From UBA5862 sp002408105 (GTDB taxonomy: Bacteria; Pseudomonadota; Gammaproteobacteria; Pseudomonadales; UBA5862), in the NCBI GenBank assembly GCA_034189125.1, contig JAXHVB010000117.1, forward strand, positions 1 to 9,414: a DNA stretch of 9,414 bases, written 5' to 3'. Each line of letters starts with the position of its first letter. Position 1 is the first letter of the stretch. The notes under the pieces were generated by a model, which saw only the letters and a program-made list of their open reading frames with translations, ran no database searches and was not told the origin of the DNA. A program made the position numbers and the translations under genes. Below, in pieces: positions 7,386 to 9,414 of the stretch.

Positions 7386-8107
7386 ACTGCCTTGGAGAAC
7401 TGTCGTTCGTTGCTGCAGTGCTGCTCGGTTTTCTTGGCAGTGGGCATTGCCTCGGCATGTGCGGCGGTGTCATGGGCGCACTGCTGTGGATGGGCAACCA
7501 ACCCACAGAGCCGGCCGGCCGCCGGCGGGTCCTGTTTGGATACCACCTGGGACGCATCACCACCTACGCGGCGATCGGTGCCTTGAGCGGATGGGCTGCC
7601 GCCTCGCTGGCCGCCGGCGCGCCCTCAGCGCTGCGGTTCCTGCGCGTGGCCGCCGCGGTGATGCTTGTGGGGATGGGTGCCTATGTCGCGGGATGGACCG
7701 CCCCTTTGGCACCGCTGGAGCGCGCCGGCGGCGTGCTCTGGCGGCGCGTGCAGCCCTTGGCGCTCCATTGGCTGCCCGCGCGCACACTGGCCAGCGCCTG
7801 GGTCGTTGGGCTGGCGTGGGGTTGGCTGCCGTGCGGCCTGGTGTATTCGGCGCTTGCCTGGTCCACTGCAACCGCCGACCCCCTGCAGTCTGCACTGTTG
7901 ATGGCCGGATTTGGCCTCGGAACACTGCCCGCAATGCTCACAGGTGGGTGGCTACTCGAGCGAGCCCGCCACTGGTCATCCAACGCGAATCTGCGCGCGC
8001 TGGTCGGGGTTGGTGTCATGCTGTTCGGCCTCTGGTCCTTGTCAACGGTCGCCCACTGGCCCTCCAACCCGTCGAACCCGGGCTCGGGTGAGGTGCATGT
8101 CCACTGA
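7382..8107 (+). CDS. TauE/SafE (UreH-like, DsbD_2-type) membrane protein linked to cbb3 biogenesis
   Basis: Polytopic inner-membrane protein, 241 residues, of the family usually annotated 'sulfite exporter TauE/SafE' (UreH-like transmembrane domain). Genes of this type often follow ccoS in proteobacterial cbb3 clusters. A role in metal or redox handling during oxidase maturation is an inference from context; sulfite export is not supported here. Visible signatures are GSGHCLGMCGG (about 19-29) in the first helix and WLPCGLVYSAL (about 148-158) in the second half, matching the twin Cys-containing half-sites of the DsbD/CcdA-like fold. About six hydrophobic segments are present. The C-terminus ends GEVHVH, a possible metal-binding tail. 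The ATG at 7382 overlaps the ccoS stop (ATGA). The stop is TGA at 8105-8107. Confidence 0.88.
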   Translation: MNCLGELSFVAAVLLGFLGSGHCLGMCGGVMGALLWMGNQPTEPAGRRRVLFGYHLGRITTYAAIGALSGWAAASLAAGAPSALRFLRVAAAVMLVGMGAYVAGWTAPLAPLERAGGVLWRRVQPLALHWLPARTLASAWVVGLAWGWLPCGLVYSALAWSTATADPLQSALLMAGFGLGTLPAMLTGGWLLERARHWSSNANLRALVGVGVMLFGLWSLSTVAHWPSNPSNPGSGEVHVH

Positions 8108-8130
8108 AACCCATCGGCACCCCAGTTCGG

Positions 8131-8136
8131 TATACT
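8131..8136 (+). promoter_or_regulatory. Possible -10 element of an fnr promoter
   Basis: TATACT lies 40 bp before the fnr ATG in the 68-bp gap after the TauE/SafE-like gene. It differs from TATAAT at one base. No good -35 hexamer is seen 16-19 bp upstream, and no TTGAT-N4-ATCAA Fnr box is present in the gap, so this is only a candidate. Read-through from the upstream operon could also express fnr. Confidence 0.3.
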
Positions 8137-8175
8137 GTCCTTTGTCTGAGGTTGGCCCCGTTCGGAGGCAACGCC

Positions 8176-8982
8176 ATGAATTCAGGACATCCCCCCGAAA
8201 ACCCCGTCCTAGCAACCAAACCCATCGGCCTGACACGCGGCATCGCCTGCAAAGACTGCATGCTGCACCCCCTGTGCCTGCCCCTTTCGCTCAGCGACCA
8301 CGGGGTTGACCAGCTCGAGGCCATCATTCACCGCGGACGCCCGCTGCAAAAAGGCGACTACTTGTTCCAACAGGGGGACAGTTTCGACTCCATTTACGCG
8401 ATCCGCTCTGGATCACTGAAGGCGTACAGCATCACGAGCACCGGCCAGGAGCAAATCGTCGGGTTCTTTTTCCCAACCGAAATCGTTGGGCTGGCCGCCG
8501 TTAACTGCTACACGCACCCGGTGTCGGCAGTGGCGTTGGAAACCACAGCCGTGTGCGAGATCCCGTTCGCACGCATGGAACAACTGTTTGAAGAACTCCC
8601 GGCGCTGCGCCAACGGGTGATGAGCGTGATGGGCAAGGAGCTGCGCGACTACCAAGAGATGATGCTCATCCTAAGCAAGAAGACAGCCGACGAACGGGTT
8701 GCGACCTTTCTGATGAACCTCGCGCTGCGGTTCGCGCGCCGCGGATTTTCCGCCAATGCGTTTCGGCTCACGATGTCCCGCAACGAGATCGGCAATTATC
8801 TGGGGATGGCGGTGGAAACGGTGAGCCGGGTGTTCACACGCTTTCAAAAACAGGACCGCATTCGCGTTCACGGGAAAGAGGTCGAAATTCTCGACCCGAA
8901 CGCGCTCTGGGCGTTGGCGGGCACTGTGCCCATCGCGATGCGGGAGCAAGACTGCATTCCGCCCAACTGCACCCACCAGTAA
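8176..8982 (+). CDS. fnr: Fnr/Anr-type oxygen-sensing transcriptional regulator (Crp-Fnr family)
   Basis: Cytoplasmic global regulator that binds a [4Fe-4S] cluster without oxygen, dimerises and activates genes such as cbb3 oxidase operons. It has 268 residues. Cluster ligands are present: C25-x2-C28-x5-C34 (ACKDCMLHPLC) and C127 in VCEIPF. A cyclic-nucleotide-binding-like beta-barrel spans about 40-145 and the dimer helix about 140-170. The helix-turn-helix at about 200-222 holds E214, S217 and R218 in VETVSR, the E--SR pattern that reads TTGAT half-sites. The ATG at 8176 is chosen over an in-frame TTG at 8152 because GGAGG (8164-8168) sits 7 bp upstream of the ATG. The protein ends with two further Cys (C260, C265) of unknown relevance. 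It very probably controls this cluster, though no target box is seen here. Confidence 0.96.
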   Translation: MNSGHPPENPVLATKPIGLTRGIACKDCMLHPLCLPLSLSDHGVDQLEAIIHRGRPLQKGDYLFQQGDSFDSIYAIRSGSLKAYSITSTGQEQIVGFFFPTEIVGLAAVNCYTHPVSAVALETTAVCEIPFARMEQLFEELPALRQRVMSVMGKELRDYQEMMLILSKKTADERVATFLMNLALRFARRGFSANAFRLTMSRNEIGNYLGMAVETVSRVFTRFQKQDRIRVHGKEVEILDPNALWALAGTVPIAMREQDCIPPNCTHQ

Positions 8983-9046
8983 GGGTCCGCCAAGGCCGCA
9001 CTGCTGCTTTACAGGCACCTGAGCGCCGTCAGCCGACTGGCCTGCG

Positions 9047-9072
9047 GCCTGCTGCCCTCGGCAGCGCTAGGC
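9047..9072. other. Hairpin between convergent fnr and EAL genes, possible weak terminator
   Basis: GCTGCC (9051-9056) pairs perfectly with GGCAGC (9060-9065) around the 3-base loop CTC. An outer GCCT (9047-9050) can pair with AGGC (9069-9072) across a 3-base bulge. It lies 68 bp after the fnr ORF and covers the stop codon of the minus-strand EAL gene. Neither strand has a T-run after it, so it does not qualify as a standard intrinsic terminator. The rest of 8983-9066 shows nothing I recognise. Confidence 0.3.
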
Positions 9073-9318
9073 TGGAACCCCCGAGAGGCGCTGTTGACTC
9101 GAGCGCAGCATCTCGCCGGCGTGCTCAGCGTCCACCGGCCGGCTGAACAGAAACCCCTGCACTTCATGACAGCCGATGCGGCGCAGGTAATTGAACTGGG
9201 CTTCGGTTTCCACCCCTTCCGCAACCAGATTCAGACGCAGCCCCTTGGCGATTGAGGCGATGGCGTCCACTAGGTGGATGTCGTTCTCCAGGTCGCGGAT
9301 GTCCTGCACAAAGGTGCG
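9067..9318 (-). CDS. EAL-domain (cyclic-di-GMP phosphodiesterase-type) protein, C-terminal fragment
   Basis: Eighty-four codons on the minus strand ending at TAG (9067-9069) match the last third of an EAL domain. They include RTFVQDI at the break, AEGVET (fragment residues 33-38) and the end motif GCHEVQGFLFSRP. EAL domains hydrolyse cyclic-di-GMP, and the Glu of AEGVE and Gln of QG belong to conserved catalytic or structural positions. The family sequence that should precede RTFVQDI (DDFGTG to LKVD) is not on this strand. Upstream of 9318 the frame runs through unrelated residues into an in-frame stop, and the missing part reads on the plus strand at 9319-9414. The gene is thus broken at a fold-back. 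It is convergent with fnr and functionally unrelated to the oxidase operon. Whether the full protein also has GGDEF or sensory domains cannot be seen. Confidence 0.85.
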   Translation of the reverse strand, partial: RTFVQDIRDLENDIHLVDAIASIAKGLRLNLVAEGVETEAQFNYLRRIGCHEVQGFLFSRPVDAEHAGEMLRSSQQRLSGVPA

Positions 9319-9414
9319 CTCGACGACTTCGGCACCGGCTTTTCTTCATTGAGCTATTTGCAGCAGTTTCCCCTGCATACCCTCAAGGTCGACCGCACCT
9401 TTGTGCAGGACATC
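9298..9414. repeat. Inverted repeat (21-bp perfect arms, 75-bp spacer) at the window end
   Basis: The arm at 9298-9318 is the exact reverse complement of 9394-9414, the final 21 bases of the window. Both arms encode RTFVQDI of the EAL domain, on opposite strands. The spacer 9319-9393 encodes the EAL segment from LDDFGTG to LKVD. The right arm ends at the sequence edge, so the true repeat may be longer. This is most easily explained by fold-back joining at a contig end rather than by a functional repeat. Confidence 0.9.
9319..9414 (+). CDS. EAL-domain internal fragment in inverted orientation, running off the window
   Basis: Thirty-two codons on the plus strand read LDDFGTGFSSLSYLQQF, then PLHTLKVDRTFVQDI up to the last base. 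This is the canonical central EAL segment: the metal-binding Asp pair of DDFGTG and the Lys of LKxD are present. In any EAL protein it directly precedes the segment found on the minus strand at 9067-9318, and both pieces share the seven codons RTFVQDI. The two fragments therefore look like parts of one gene with this end flipped, not two genes. No start codon or upstream EAL motif is present, because the sequence to the left is the reverse complement of the other fragment. Confidence 0.85.

Noticed and set aside
6010..7563. A 517-codon open frame on the minus strand opposite ccoI, ccoS and the TauE/SafE-like gene
   Set aside because: It is rich in Arg, Ser, Pro and Thr, has no recognisable domain, and lies opposite three clearly real genes. 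GC-rich codon bias commonly produces such antisense frames.
1..9414. Mobile elements, CRISPR arrays, tRNA or rRNA genes, defence systems
   Set aside because: No transposase, regular spaced repeats, RNA-like folds or defence domains were seen. The window is an ordinary respiratory gene cluster apart from its right end.

Overview
The window is a typical betaproteobacterial-style high-affinity respiration locus. It encodes the cbb3-type cytochrome c oxidase (complex IV for low oxygen), most of its dedicated assembly factors, and an Fnr-type oxygen sensor. The GC-rich sequence, the protein sequences and the order ccoN-O-Q-P-G-H-I-S / TauE-SafE-like / fnr suggest a Gram-negative proteobacterium. 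I would guess Betaproteobacteria (Burkholderiales or relatives), but this is inferred from family resemblance and not proven.

Layout: positions 1-2688 hold the oxidase structural genes ccoN (5' end missing), ccoO, ccoQ and ccoP. Positions 2736-7385 hold the biogenesis genes ccoG (cupric reductase), ccoH/fixH, ccoI (copper P-type ATPase) and ccoS. Positions 7382-8107 encode a TauE/SafE (UreH-like) membrane protein translationally coupled to ccoS. Positions 8176-8982 encode Fnr with all four cluster cysteines. All ten genes are on the plus strand with gaps under 70 bp, and several overlap (ATGA at ccoQ/ccoP and at ccoS/TauE-SafE; 8 bp at ccoH/ccoI). This is consistent with one long operon or a few overlapping transcripts. 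No stretch of 300 bases lacks a gene.

How they work together: CcoN is the haem-copper catalytic subunit. CcoO and CcoP carry electrons from the cytochrome c pool, and CcoQ stabilises the complex. CcoG, CcoI and probably the TauE/SafE-like protein handle copper for the CuB site, while CcoH and CcoS help assembly and cofactor insertion. Fnr is the likely oxygen-responsive regulator of such loci, but the main promoter region upstream of ccoN lies outside the window and no TTGAT-N4-ATCAA box is visible here.

The last 350 bases differ. A convergent minus-strand gene for the C-terminal half of an EAL (cyclic-di-GMP phosphodiesterase) domain stops making sense at 9318. From 9319 to the end, the preceding part of the same EAL domain reads on the opposite strand. 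A perfect 21-bp inverted repeat (9298-9318 and 9394-9414) lies at the fold, and its outer arm ends exactly at the window edge. The best explanation is a fold-back chimera or assembly artefact at a contig end, although a true inversion cannot be excluded. I see no clearly new biological system. The points worth a second look are this fold-back, sequence variants in CcoI, the TTG start of ccoG and the TauE/SafE-like protein of unproven function.
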